Assembly: GCA_963804595.1 (NCBI GenBank)
Contig: CAWDQZ010000008.1
Location: 1-64,000, forward strand
Direction of reading: 5' to 3'
Origin: DASUPK01 sp963804595
GTDB lineage: Bacteria; Actinomycetota; Thermoleophilia; Solirubrobacterales; 70-9
Length of the DNA stretch: 64,000 bases
Each line of letters begins with the position of its first letter. Position 1 is the first letter of the stretch. Position numbers and translations under genes: made by a program. Shown here in pieces: positions 1 to 9,769 of this stretch. The notes under the pieces are model-generated. The model was not told where the DNA came from, searched no databases, and saw only the letters and a program-made list of their open reading frames with translations.

Positions 1-1900
<1,900 letters not shown>

Positions 1901-1972
1901 CTCTTCTCACTCCCTTGAAATCGGGGTCCTGCTTGCAACTTACCCGCTGTGGCTTTCTAGAGACGGCTTGGG

Positions 1973-2839
1973 TCACAGGCCCGCGGCATCGGCGAGAAGG
2001 GTCACCTGCTCGGGGTCAGAGGCGGCCGGGAAGAAGATCAGCTCGTCGCAGCCGTGACCCTCGAAGGCGGAGATGTACTCCTGAACCTCGTCGGCGTCCT
2101 TGGCGGCGGAGCCGACGATCAGCTCGGCGATCTCTTCACCCACCCAGGCGTAGTAGTCCCCGAGGTCGTGCTCGGCGTTCTTTTGGGCGTCGGGGCCGAG
2201 TGAGAAGTAGATCAGGGCCATCTTGTAGGGGCTTCCGTCTCGGCCAGCCGCCTTCCACGCCTGCTCGAGCTCTGCCACGTCTTCCTTGAACTGGTTGGGT
2301 CCAGAGCCACCCTGCGTCCAGCCGTCCGCGTACTTGGCGGCCCGGTCGAGGGAGGCCTGCACGCCGCCGCCGACGAGGAGGGTTGGGCCGTCACGCTTGG
2401 GCCGGGGGCCGACCTTGGCCTCGAGCTCGCCGTCGCCGTCGAAGATCGCGCGGATCTTCGGCAGGGCGGCGTCGAACCACTCGCCTCGGGTGGACATGTC
2501 GATGCCGGAGACCGCGTAGTCGTCTTCGCGCCCGCCGAGGGCGATGCCGAGGACGGTTCGGCCGCCGCCTGCAAGGGCGTCGAGGGAGAGGGTTTGCTTG
2601 GCGATCATCGCCGGGTTCTGGCGGAGCGGGCCGAGCATGACGTCGGTGACCAGGCGGATGCGGTCGGTCACGGCGGCTGCGGCGGAGAGGGCGACGATCG
2701 ACTCGTAGCTGTCATAGACGATGCGGTCGATGGTGCCGAGGGAGCTGAACCCGGCCTGCTCGGCCGCGCGAGCCCACTCGGTGAGCTGTTCGCCCGTGGT
2801 GTCGGCGATCGCATTGGGGAGTCCGATTCCGACCTGCAT
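1973..2839 (-). CDS. LLM-class (luciferase-like) F420/flavin-dependent oxidoreductase
   Basis: A 288-residue TIM-barrel protein of the bacterial luciferase/F420-dependent superfamily. The N-terminal MQVGIGLPNA strand, the RIRLVTDVMLGPLRQNP segment, the glycine-rich GRTVLGIALGGREDDY loop and LLVGGGVQASLDRAAKYADG near residue 180 are typical of the family. Substrate cannot be deduced. F420 rather than FMN is inferred from the lineage and from the divergently oriented PPOX-type gene 23 bp away, a family that also commonly uses F420. The ATG at 2839 gives a normal length. Confidence 0.85.
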   Translation of the reverse strand: MQVGIGLPNAIADTTGEQLTEWARAAEQAGFSSLGTIDRIVYDSYESIVALSAAAAVTDRIRLVTDVMLGPLRQNPAMIAKQTLSLDALAGGGRTVLGIALGGREDDYAVSGIDMSTRGEWFDAALPKIRAIFDGDGELEAKVGPRPKRDGPTLLVGGGVQASLDRAAKYADGWTQGGSGPNQFKEDVAELEQAWKAAGRDGSPYKMALIYFSLGPDAQKNAEHDLGDYYAWVGEEIAELIVGSAAKDADEVQEYISAFEGHGCDELIFFPAASDPEQVTLLADAAGL

Positions 2840-2862
2840 AGCGTTCCTTTCGTCGACCTACA

Positions 2863-3342
2863 GTGGAGTGCGTGCCTGACCCTGAACCTACCGAGGTTGT
2901 TGCGTGGGCAAACGAGCTGCTCGAGGACGCGAGAGTGGCGCGTTTGGGACTGCTGGATCTGGAGGGGGCGCCGCGGGTGCTGCCGGTGACCTTTGCCGTG
3001 GCCGACGGGCGGATCTGGAGCGCGATCGATCGGAAGCCGAAGCGGCCGGGGGAGCCGGCGCGGCTGCGGTTCCTGCGGCGGGACCCCCGGGCGGCGCTGA
3101 CGGTGGACCGCTACTCGGACGACTGGGACCAGCTTGCCTGGGTGCAGGTGCTCGGGCGCGTGTCGATCATGGAGGTCGGCGAGGGCCGGGCGGGCCTCGA
3201 GGCGCTCAGTGCGAAGTACGAGGTGTATCGGGAGGAGGCTCCTCCGGGTCCGCTTCTGGCTCTTCAGCCGGAGCGGTACCTGTGGTGGCGAGCTGTGGAT
3301 CCGGAGGGCCGAGACGGGCGAAGCGGCGGCCGCGGCGGGTGA
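2863..3342 (+). CDS. PPOX-class F420-dependent oxidoreductase (Rv1155-like, TIGR03668 type)
   Basis: A 159-residue split-barrel flavoenzyme. ARLGLLDLEGAPRVLPVTFA near the N-terminus is the conserved first barrel strand of pyridoxamine-oxidase-like proteins, and the C-terminal PERYLWWRAVDPEGR is typical of the TIGR03668 group. Start is the GTG at 2863; a second GTG at 2872 is possible. It is divergent from the luciferase-like gene with only 23 bp between starts. Its last ~140 bp lie antisense to the Phd-like antitoxin coding region. Physiological substrate unknown. Confidence 0.8.
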   Translation: MECVPDPEPTEVVAWANELLEDARVARLGLLDLEGAPRVLPVTFAVADGRIWSAIDRKPKRPGEPARLRFLRRDPRAALTVDRYSDDWDQLAWVQVLGRVSIMEVGEGRAGLEALSAKYEVYREEAPPGPLLALQPERYLWWRAVDPEGRDGRSGGRGG

Positions 3343-3415
3343 TCAGGATTTCTTGGCCGGCGGCCGCCCGCTCGATCCAATACCCAAACTTCTCCCGGAA
3401 TTCGTGGGCACCGAC
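3206..3415 (-). CDS. Phd/YefM (prevent-host-death) antitoxin domain without its own start codon
   Basis: The frame ending at 3206 encodes VGAHEFREKFGYWIERAAAG followed by QEILITRRGRRFARLGPPD, the classic Phd/YefM N-terminal DNA-binding fold of type II antitoxins, then a ~30-residue Pro/Glu/Thr-rich tail. Between the tRNA-Ala gene (ends 3444) and the valine codon at 3415 there is no ATG, GTG or TTG. The only open reading frame that includes a canonical start begins at 3778 and runs through the C-terminal part of the endonuclease remnant and the whole tRNA gene in frame. No toxin gene is adjacent. It may be a fusion product, be started from a non-canonical codon, or be a relic. The 3' half overlaps the PPOX gene on the other strand. 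Confidence 0.5.
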   Translation of the reverse strand, partial: VGAHEFREKFGYWIERAAAGQEILITRRGRRFARLGPPDPQLATTGTAPAEEPEADPEEPPPDTPRTSH

Positions 3416-3443
3416 CTGGTGATCGCTCGGCGTATCTGAGGAG

Positions 3444-3517
3444 TGGAGCTGGTGGGACTCGAACCCACGGCCTCCTGCATGCCATGCAGGCGCTCTGCCC
3501 AGCTGAGCTACAGCCCC
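3444..3517 (-). tRNA. tRNA-Ala (anticodon GGC)
   Basis: Read on the minus strand, the 74 nt fold as a standard cloverleaf: acceptor GGGGCTG pairs with CAGCTCC (one G-U), the D-arm is GCTC...GAGC, the anticodon stem CCTGC/GCAGG encloses loop ATGGCAT (anticodon GGC), and the T-arm is GTGGG TTCGAAC CCCAC. The discriminator is A and CCA is not encoded. The gene lies directly between an endonuclease remnant (5') and the antitoxin domain (3'). Confidence 0.96.
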
Positions 3518-3923
3518 AGGGAGTTCGTAATGAGCTGCGAAGTGTATCGACGCTCTCTGCCCATTCTTGGGAGGCGTCAGGCGAAGCTGGATGCCACTTT
3601 TGCCTTCCTCCACGCGGTCGAAGGGGATCAGATAGTTGCGACGCAGCTCATGACAATGAGCGGCGATGAGGTCGATCTCAGCCGCTGTGTACTTGTTCCG
3701 AACATAGCCCTGCGGCGTATGCCAGCTGCTACGAGGTTGATCTGAAGGACATCCCCAGCCAGACACGCCGACTTGCACTGGATCCGATAAAGCCGGCCCA
3801 CGATGCCGAAAATCAGATCGCCCGCGAGTGCTCAGACAGCGGCTTGAAGACCTCGATGCCTTGCTGAACCGCCTCGAACGCGATCGCCATCTCGCCGATG
3901 GTCCCTCGAAGATTCGGATTCAT
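3518..3923 (-). pseudogene. group I intron-associated-type PD-(D/E)XK endonuclease, two frameshifts
   Basis: Three consecutive minus-strand segments in shifting frames reassemble one protein. Segment 1 starts at the ATG at 3923 (MNPNLRGTIGEMAIAFEAVQ ... VFKPLSEHSR) and ends at a TGA. Segment 2 reads DLIFGIVGRLYRIQCKSA ... GDVLQINL. Segment 3 reads SSWHTPQGYVRNKYTAAEID ... LRLTPPKNGQRASIHFAAHYEL and runs into the tRNA gene. Asp of DLIF and the Q-x-K of IQCKS match the PD-(D/E)XK catalytic signature. Each junction is repaired by adding one base. This small nuclease family is widespread in Actinobacteria. The product is probably inactive unless the indels are sequencing errors. Confidence 0.7.
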
Positions 3924-3924
3924 A

Positions 3925-3940
3925 GCGAACGTATGTTCGC
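3925..3940. promoter_or_regulatory. SOS-box-like palindrome (LexA-type) at the endonuclease start
   Basis: GCGAACGTATGTTCGC is a perfect 6+6 inverted repeat around GTAT. On the minus strand it contains CGAACATACGTTCG, which fits the Gram-positive LexA box pattern CGAAC-N4-GTTCG. It sits one base upstream of the endonuclease ATG, where it would overlap a leaderless promoter. No gene starts on the plus side. Binding by LexA is inferred from the motif only. Confidence 0.55.
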
Positions 3941-4003
3941 CAGAATGGCGGGTCGGTGGTGCGCGCAGTGTCAGGAATCTGTGACGAGAGAGCGCGCGGG
4001 GGG

Positions 4004-4735
4004 CTACGCCGCGCGGTCCTGCTGCCCGCGGCCGTCCTCGTCCACGTCGAGGGTCAGGCCGTCGCTGCGCATGTCGCGCACCACGAAGTCGAACGGGGCC
4101 CTCTCCTCGAGCTCCCGCAGCAGCTCGACCGGGTCCTGCAGGTTCATCGAGACGGTCGCCCGCCCCCGCGAGAACCGCTTCACGTGGATCTCGGACGCGC
4201 CTCGGATTCCTGCCGCCGCATCCTCGAACCCGGTCAGCTGCGCGAAGTCATTGAGCGGCCCGATCTCCACCTCGACGCGGCCCGCGTACATCCCGTCGCC
4301 CGCTTCGGCGGATGCCTCGATTGCGAGCGCCTCCTCCGCCTCCAACCCCAGGCGCGCCCGCGCCACCTCGGCCAGCTCCGAGACCCGCGCGCCCAGCTCG
4401 TCGCGCAAACTCGTCAGCTCCGTAACCCGATCGGCCATCTGCACCGCATCCTCGAGCGCCCGCATCCGAATCCGCGTCGCCTGCCGCCGCGCCTGCCCGT
4501 AGATCTCCTCGACCGATGCGAGGGCGCGCGAGAGCACGACCGATTCGTGTCGGCGGCGGCCACCGGCTTCCTTCAGCGCCTCCTGCAGCTTCCTCTCCCG
4601 CTCGACCACCCGCTCGGCGAGCCGCTGCGCCTCCCGCTCGAGCCGGGCCAGTCGCGCATCGCGCACGTCGATCGCCGCATCGACCTCCTCCGGGTCGTAG
4701 CCACGCAAGGCGCGTCGGAAACGCTCCTTAGGCAC
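4004..4735 (-). CDS. DivIVA-domain coiled-coil protein with an extra C-terminal domain
   Basis: A 243-residue protein. RFRRALRGYDPEEVDAAI at residues 5-22 is the DivIVA membrane-curvature/pole-targeting motif, followed by a charged helical coiled coil (residues ~25-140). Residues ~150-230 form a separate compact domain (VEVEIGPLNDFAQLTGFEDA ... VKRFSRGRATVSMNLQDPVE) whose family I cannot name. Start is GTG at 4735, giving MPKERF. It is last in the proBA-nadD-rsfS direction, a position compatible with a role in cell-wall growth or division, but the function is inferred from the N-terminal motif only. Confidence 0.75.
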   Translation of the reverse strand: MPKERFRRALRGYDPEEVDAAIDVRDARLARLEREAQRLAERVVERERKLQEALKEAGGRRRHESVVLSRALASVEEIYGQARRQATRIRMRALEDAVQMADRVTELTSLRDELGARVSELAEVARARLGLEAEEALAIEASAEAGDGMYAGRVEVEIGPLNDFAQLTGFEDAAAGIRGASEIHVKRFSRGRATVSMNLQDPVELLRELEERAPFDFVVRDMRSDGLTLDVDEDGRGQQDRAA

Positions 4736-4810
4736 GTGCGGAGAGACTACGTTCGCCCTCGGACGGCTCCGCGCAAAACCGGGAATCGACTCGAATCGGC
4801 CTCGCGGCCG

Positions 4811-5194
4811 CTAGGCCGCGCCGCGCTCGCCCTCGAGGTCGAAATCGAGCCTCTCGGCCTCGCCCCAGAGCACCTCGAGCCGGTACCGCTCCCGCAGCTC
4901 CGGCGTGAAGATGTGCAGCACCGCGTCGAGGTAGTCCATCAGCACCCACTCGGCCTCCCTCTCCCCCTCGATCCGCGCGGGCAGCCACCCGTCCCTCTTG
5001 AGCTGGTGGTAGATCTCGTCGTGGATCGCCTTGGCCTGCCGTTCGTTCCTGGCCGTGCAGATCACCAGGTAGTCCGTGTAGGAGACCAGCGGCCGCACGT
5101 CGAGCGCGACGAGATCCGTCGCCTTCTTGTCGTCCGCGATCGCGGCCAGCCTGCGCGCCAGCTCCTCCGGCCGCATCTCCTTCCCCCGGCTCAC
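4811..5194 (-). CDS. rsfS: ribosome silencing factor RsfS
   Basis: Binds ribosomal protein L14 and blocks subunit joining in slow growth. The core DDKKATDLVALDVRPLVSYT and DYLVICTARNERQAKAIHDE are diagnostic of the RsfS/Iojap family, and the ~120-residue length is normal. Two starts compete: GTG at 5194, whose GTGA overlaps the nadD stop and suggests translational coupling, and ATG at 5176, which has AAGGAG abutting it with no spacer. I favour the GTG, adding six residues. The nadD-rsfS pairing is a common bacterial arrangement. Confidence 0.9.
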   Translation of the reverse strand: MSRGKEMRPEELARRLAAIADDKKATDLVALDVRPLVSYTDYLVICTARNERQAKAIHDEIYHQLKRDGWLPARIEGEREAEWVLMDYLDAVLHIFTPELRERYRLEVLWGEAERLDFDLEGERGAA

Positions 5195-5788
5195 CGATAA
5201 AGCCCCCGCTCCTCGATCAGACCGATCACCCGATCCGGGACCAGATGCCGCAGCGGCTTTCCCTCCCGAGCCCGCTGCCTGACTGTGGTCGAGGACGCTC
5301 CGCAAAGTGGCATGTCGATTATCTCCGCCCGATCGGATGCCTCGAGTCGCTCCAGCGACGACCGCACCGCACCGATCCCGACACCTGGACGTGGCACCAC
5401 CCCCAAACTGCGCCAACTCGAGGACCCGTCCCGGCTCCTTCCAGCTCGCCAACCCCGCCGCCATGTCCGCGCCGAGCAGGAAGTACAGCTCCCGTCCCGG
5501 ATCCTCCTCGGCCAGCAGCTCGAGCGTCCTGTAGCTGTAGGACACCTCGTCCCGCCCGACCTCGAGGTCCGAAGCCTCGACCCCATCCTCACCCTCGGCC
5601 GCCAACCGAGCCATGTCCAAACGGACCTCGGCGCCGGGGTCGTCTTCGATCTCCTTGTGCGGCGCCCGCCCCGTGACCATCAGCAGCACACCGTCCAGCC
5701 CGAGCTGCCAGCGCGCCTCCTGAGCGAGGAGCAAGTGACCGACATGGGGCGGGTTGAAGGCGCCGCCCAGGACCCCGATCCGAGTGAC
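5191..5788 (-). CDS. nadD: nicotinate-nucleotide adenylyltransferase, interrupted by an apparent +1 frameshift
   Basis: Adenylates nicotinate mononucleotide in NAD synthesis. The first frame gives RIGVLGGAFNPPHVGH (the nucleotidyltransferase GGxFxPxHxGH motif), ARWQLGLDGVLLMVTGRAPH and YFLLGADMAAGLASWKEPGR. Near 5402 it must shift to the frame encoding VVPRPGVGIGAV ... MPLCGASSTTVRQRAREG ... VIGLIEERGLYR, which carries the conserved SSTxVR motif and ends at 5191. Removing one G from a run of five at the junction restores a continuous protein. No ATG, GTG or TTG precedes the first motif in frame: the codon at the expected site (5786-5788, seven bases after GGGAG) is GTC. The gene is normally essential, so sequencing error is the simplest explanation. 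It overlaps the rsfS start by 4 bp. Confidence 0.8.
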
Positions 5789-5792
5789 GTCG

Positions 5793-7058
5793 CTACTCCC
5801 TGATGTGCCCGTCGCCGTGAACGACGTACTTGGTGGTGGTCAGCTCGCGCAACCCGATCGGACCGCGTGCGTGCAGCTTCTGCGTCGAGTTCCCGATCTC
5901 CGCGCCCATTCCGAACTCGTACCCGTCGGTGAACCGGGTCGACGCATTCACATACACCGCGGCCGAATCCACGCTGTCGGTGAAGTCGTCTCCCACCTCC
6001 CGCGAGCTGGTGACGACGGCGTCCGAGTGCCCGGTCCCGTGCCGGTTGATGTGCTCGATCGCCTCACCGAGCGAGTCCACCACCCCCACGGCCATCTTCA
6101 GCCCGTGGTACTCGGTGTCCCAGTCGGCGTCTGTGGCCTCGCCCACCGGCACCGACCCGGCCGCCGCACGGGTTCGCTCATCGCCCACCAACTCGACCCC
6201 CGCCTCACTCAGGATCGCCAGCAGACTCGGAAGCAGCTGATCGGCAACGTCCGTGTGCACCAGCAACGTCTCGGCCGCATTGCAGACTCCCGGCCGCTGC
6301 ACCTTCGCGTTGTAGGAGACCCGTTCAGCCATTCCCAGGTCCGCGTCCTGATGCACGTACACGTGACAGTTACCCGCTGCGGCGTACATGACCGGCACCT
6401 TGGCCACCGCCTTGAGGGCGTTCTTCAGTCCCTCGCCGCCGCGCGGAATGATCAGATCGACCAGGTCCTCCGCCGTTGCCAGCTCCTCGAGCTGCTCGTG
6501 CCCGCCACCGGCGACAAGCGAGACCGATGCGGCCGGCAACTCTGCCGCGGCCAGCGCATTCGCAATCAGCCCGGCGAGAAAGGCGTTCGAGCTCTCGGCA
6601 CTGCTCGAGCCCCGCAGCACCGCCGCGTTGCCGCTCTTCAGGCAGAGCGCAGCAGCATCGATCGTCACGTTCGGCCGCGCCTCGTACACCACCGCCACGA
6701 CACCGATCGGCACCCGCTTCTTCTCGACCTCCAGCCCGCTCTCGAGCGTCCACCCCTCGATCACCTCGCCGACAGGATCGTCCAGCTCCACGATCTCCCG
6801 CACACCCTTCGCCATCTCCACGATCCGCGCCTCGGTGAGCGTCAGCCGGTCGAGCAGCGCCTCGTTCAACCCCTGCTCCCTCCCGGCCTCCACGTCGGCC
6901 CCGTTTGCCTCGAGCAGCGGCTCCACACTCGCTTCGATGCGGCCCGCCAGATCGCTCAGGCAGGCGTCCTTCTCCTCCCTGCTTGCGCGCGCCAGCAGGT
7001 GCGAGGCGTCCTTCGCCTCGCGGCATGCCTCCACGACGGTCTTGGCTGCGGTCGCCAC
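5793..7058 (-). CDS. proA: glutamate-5-semialdehyde dehydrogenase (gamma-glutamyl phosphate reductase)
   Basis: Second step of proline synthesis: NADPH reduction of glutamyl-5-phosphate. The 421-residue length is typical. Diagnostic segments are VPIGVVAVVYEARPNVTIDA, LRGSSSAESSNAFLAGLIA, LIIPRGGEGLKNALK and VQRPGVCNAAETLLVH, the last holding the catalytic cysteine. Start ATG at 7058. In related genomes proA normally follows proB directly; here proB lies 8.2 kb away with accessory genes between. It leads directly into nadD, whose coding sequence begins about 5 bp after the proA stop. Confidence 0.95.
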   Translation of the reverse strand: MATAAKTVVEACREAKDASHLLARASREEKDACLSDLAGRIEASVEPLLEANGADVEAGREQGLNEALLDRLTLTEARIVEMAKGVREIVELDDPVGEVIEGWTLESGLEVEKKRVPIGVVAVVYEARPNVTIDAAALCLKSGNAAVLRGSSSAESSNAFLAGLIANALAAAELPAASVSLVAGGGHEQLEELATAEDLVDLIIPRGGEGLKNALKAVAKVPVMYAAAGNCHVYVHQDADLGMAERVSYNAKVQRPGVCNAAETLLVHTDVADQLLPSLLAILSEAGVELVGDERTRAAAGSVPVGEATDADWDTEYHGLKMAVGVVDSLGEAIEHINRHGTGHSDAVVTSSREVGDDFTDSVDSAAVYVNASTRFTDGYEFGMGAEIGNSTQKLHARGPIGLRELTTTKYVVHGDGHIRE

Positions 7059-7093
7059 GGGATAAGAGTAACCATGGCGTCACACTTGTCCTG

Positions 7094-8303
7094 ATGGCAG
7101 GGATCCAGACCCAGACACGGGGGGCGCCCGCCCGCTCGGGCGGCATCGTCGCGCCCGGCTTCGAACCGCTCGCGGAGGAGTTCCGCCGCCTGATGGCCCG
7201 CGGGCCGCGCGGCGGCGCCCTCGTCCTGCGCGCCGGCGACCGCGTTCTCGCGGACCTCCGCATGGGCTGGGAGGACAGCGCGCACCGCCGCCCCTGGGGC
7301 CCCGAGACCCAGGCCCTCGGCTTCTCGGCGACCAAGGGCCTCGCCTCCATGGTCATTCACCGGCTGGCCGACCGCGGCCTGATCGACTACGACGAGCCCG
7401 TCGCAGCCCACTGGCCCGAGTTCGCCGCAGCGGGCAAGCAGGACATCTCGGTTCGCGAGCTGCTCAGCCACCGCGCCGGCCTCTACGACGTACAGGCGGT
7501 CGCCGGGAATGCCGAGGACCTTCTGGACCACCTCGGAATGGAGCGCCGCCTCGCCGCCGCGACGCCGCACGGCCCGCCCGCCCGCCCGGCTTATCACGCC
7601 TTCACCTTCGGCTGGCTCGCCTCCGGCCTCGCCCGCGCCGTCACCGGCGAGGGAATGCGCGACCTGGTGCGAACCGAGCTGGCGGAGCCGCTCGGCACCT
7701 CCGGCCTTGAGATCGGACTCGCCGTCCTCCGGCCGCTCCCCCGCGCAAATGGTCGGCCGGTCACTCCGGATCTACAGCGTCTTCGGCGTCGCCGCCACCC
7801 CACTCCTAGGCTGGTTCCCGGTCACCCGCGCCGGGTTCCGGGCGCTGCACGCGCCCGGCTTCGAGCAGCTCTGCCGCGGACCGGATCCGGCTGTCTGGCG
7901 GACCGAGATGCCCGCGGTCAACGGCGCACTGAGCGCGGACGGCCTCTCCCGCCTCTACGTCCCGCTCGCGAACGCCGGGCTGGCCGCGGACGGCAGCCGC
8001 TTTCTCTCACCCGAGACGATCGAGCGCCTCGGCAGGGTCCAGACGCGCGGCGTGGACCGAGTCCTCGGAGTCCGCATGCGCTGGCGCCTGGGCTTCCACC
8101 ACGCCTTCGCACTCGGCAGGCCCGGCCCCCGCGCGCTCGGCCACTACGGGTTCGGCGGCAGTGGCGGCTGGGGCGATCCCGACACCGGCGTCTCCTTCGG
8201 CTTCGTCAACAGCCACATCGGCAACTTCACCACCGCGATCGGGGACCTCGGGATCCTTCGTCTGACAGCGGTTGCCAGAGCCTGCGCCGCCCGGGCTCTC
8301 TGA
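7094..8303 (+). pseudogene. beta-lactamase-family serine hydrolase (class C/EstB-like), frameshifted
   Basis: Starts at ATG 7094 (MAGIQTQTRGAP). The first frame carries GFSATKGLASMVIHRLADRG with the S-x-x-K nucleophile motif, ELLSHRAGLYDVQ and YHAFTFGWLASGLARAVTGE. The protein continues in a second frame from about 7745 (AQMVGRSLRIYSVFG ... HYGFGGSGGWGDPDTGVSFG, the third active-site region) to the stop at 8303. The junction lies at a run of five C (7738-7742); deleting one C restores a ~402-residue enzyme, so a sequencing error is possible. Members of this family hydrolyse esters or peptides; substrate unknown. It is one of the accessory genes separating proA from proB and the only one there on the plus strand. 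Confidence 0.7.
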
Positions 8304-8315
8304 CGCCCCTGCGGC

Positions 8316-9743
8316 TCAACCGGTCGCGGCCTCGGCGCGAGCGCGGGCCAGCTCGGCGGCCACGGTCGATCGCTGGTCGGGGATCTCCAGTCGCCGCTCG
8401 AGGATCGGGATCGCCTCGTCGGGATGACCCGAAAGCCGCAGGGCGTTTCCGAGGTTGTAGAGCGCGTACGCGTAGTTGGGGTCGGTGGTTCCCTCGGGGA
8501 ATGCCTGGACGGCTTGGCGCAGGATCGGCACGGCCTCCGCGTACCTCCCGTCGTTGATCAGCTCGAATCCCTGGGCGTTCAGCGCCGTGCCGTCCCCGGA
8601 GGAAGTCGAGGGGGCGGCCGGTTCCGCCGGTGCGGGCGCGGCCTGCTCGCTCGCGACTGACTGTGAACCACCGCCGGCGCCCGAGCCACCGCCATCCGAG
8701 CGGCTCGCGGCCTTCCCAGCCTTCGCCTGTTTCTTCCCGCCGTTCCCTCCCCCCGAGTCCCCACCGGTGAGAGCGATCCCCCCGACGACCAGAGCGGCCA
8801 GCACCACCAGCGCAAGCGCCCATCCGATCCGGGACCGCCCCGAGCGCGCAGGGTCCGCCGATCGCGACAGCAGGGGCCGCGTTTCCGTCTCTCGGGTCGG
8901 CGGTGTGAATGGACGGGTCTGTTGCTCCCCGCGCCGAAGCGCCTCATCCAGCTGATCGACGAACTCGCCCGCCGAGCCCTGCCGGCGAGCCGGATCCTCG
9001 GATATCCCCCGCGTCACCACCGCGAACACACCGGACGGGGCGTCCGGCCACCGAGCCGCGAGCTCCCGGCGGTCGAGCGGCTGCTGAGGGCCGGTCGGCC
9101 CCCCATCCGGGGGTGACCCCGACAGCAGCTCGTACGCGACCGCTGCGAGGGCATAGACGTCGCTCGCCGGCCCGCCGGCGCCCGCGGTCTGCATCCGCTC
9201 CGGCGCCATGTAGGGCATGGTCCCGATCACCTTTCCCTCGGCGGTGATCTGCGTCGCGTCCATCGCGCGCGCAATGCCCAGGTCGGCCACCTTGACCGTC
9301 CCGTCGTCGCGAACCAGGATGTTCGCCGGCTTGATGTCACGGTGAACGACGCCCTCTCGATGGGCGTGGTCCAGGGCGGACGCGACCCCGCTCAGGATCG
9401 AGACCACCTCCTCGGGATCCATCGGGCCGGGCGCCGCCAGCTCCTCCAGCGACCGGCCGGGGACGTACTCCATCACTATCAGCGCCCCCTCCTCGGTCGC
9501 GATCGTGTCGAACACCGAGACGAAATTGGGATGGTTGAGTGTCGCGCCGATCCTCGCCTCGCGCCGAAACCGCGTCAGGCTCTCCTCCGGAGCGCCGGTC
9601 CGAAGCCGCTTGATCGCAACCTCGCGACCCAGCCGCTCGTCCTCGGCAAGCCAAACGGTCGCCATCCCGCCCACGCCCAGCCGCCTGATGACGCGATAGC
9701 GATCCGCGAACACCTCACCCTGGCGGATCTCCCTCGTGATCAT
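8316..9743 (-). CDS. membrane-anchored Ser/Thr protein kinase with C-terminal TPR region
   Basis: A 475-residue Hanks-type kinase. Glycine loop RRLGVGGMATVWLAED, catalytic lysine in VAIKRL, HRDIKPANILV catalytic loop, DLG in place of DFG, and GTMPYMAPERM are all present. A basic stretch is followed by one transmembrane helix at ~295-320 (WALALVVLAALVVGGIAL), a Gly/Ser/Lys/Ala/Pro-rich linker, and an extracytoplasmic TPR-like segment (YALYNLGNALRLSGHPDEAI). The topology is kinase inside, sensor outside, as in PknB-type proteins but with TPR instead of PASTA repeats. DLG is common in actinobacterial kinases and does not suggest inactivity. Confidence 0.92.
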   Translation of the reverse strand: MITREIRQGEVFADRYRVIRRLGVGGMATVWLAEDERLGREVAIKRLRTGAPEESLTRFRREARIGATLNHPNFVSVFDTIATEEGALIVMEYVPGRSLEELAAPGPMDPEEVVSILSGVASALDHAHREGVVHRDIKPANILVRDDGTVKVADLGIARAMDATQITAEGKVIGTMPYMAPERMQTAGAGGPASDVYALAAVAYELLSGSPPDGGPTGPQQPLDRRELAARWPDAPSGVFAVVTRGISEDPARRQGSAGEFVDQLDEALRRGEQQTRPFTPPTRETETRPLLSRSADPARSGRSRIGWALALVVLAALVVGGIALTGGDSGGGNGGKKQAKAGKAASRSDGGGSGAGGGSQSVASEQAAPAPAEPAAPSTSSGDGTALNAQGFELINDGRYAEAVPILRQAVQAFPEGTTDPNYAYALYNLGNALRLSGHPDEAIPILERRLEIPDQRSTVAAELARARAEAATG

Positions 9744-9769
9744 CGGCGGCTGACGCAGGGCGGGAAAGG

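Noticed and set aside
3443..3745. Plus-strand frame MELVGLEPTASCMPCRRSAQ
   Set aside because: It is the antisense translation of the tRNA-Ala gene and the endonuclease remnant, a common false gene.
8316..9743. DLG instead of DFG as sign of a pseudokinase
   Set aside because: Lys, HRD and the Asp are present; DLG occurs in many active actinobacterial kinases.
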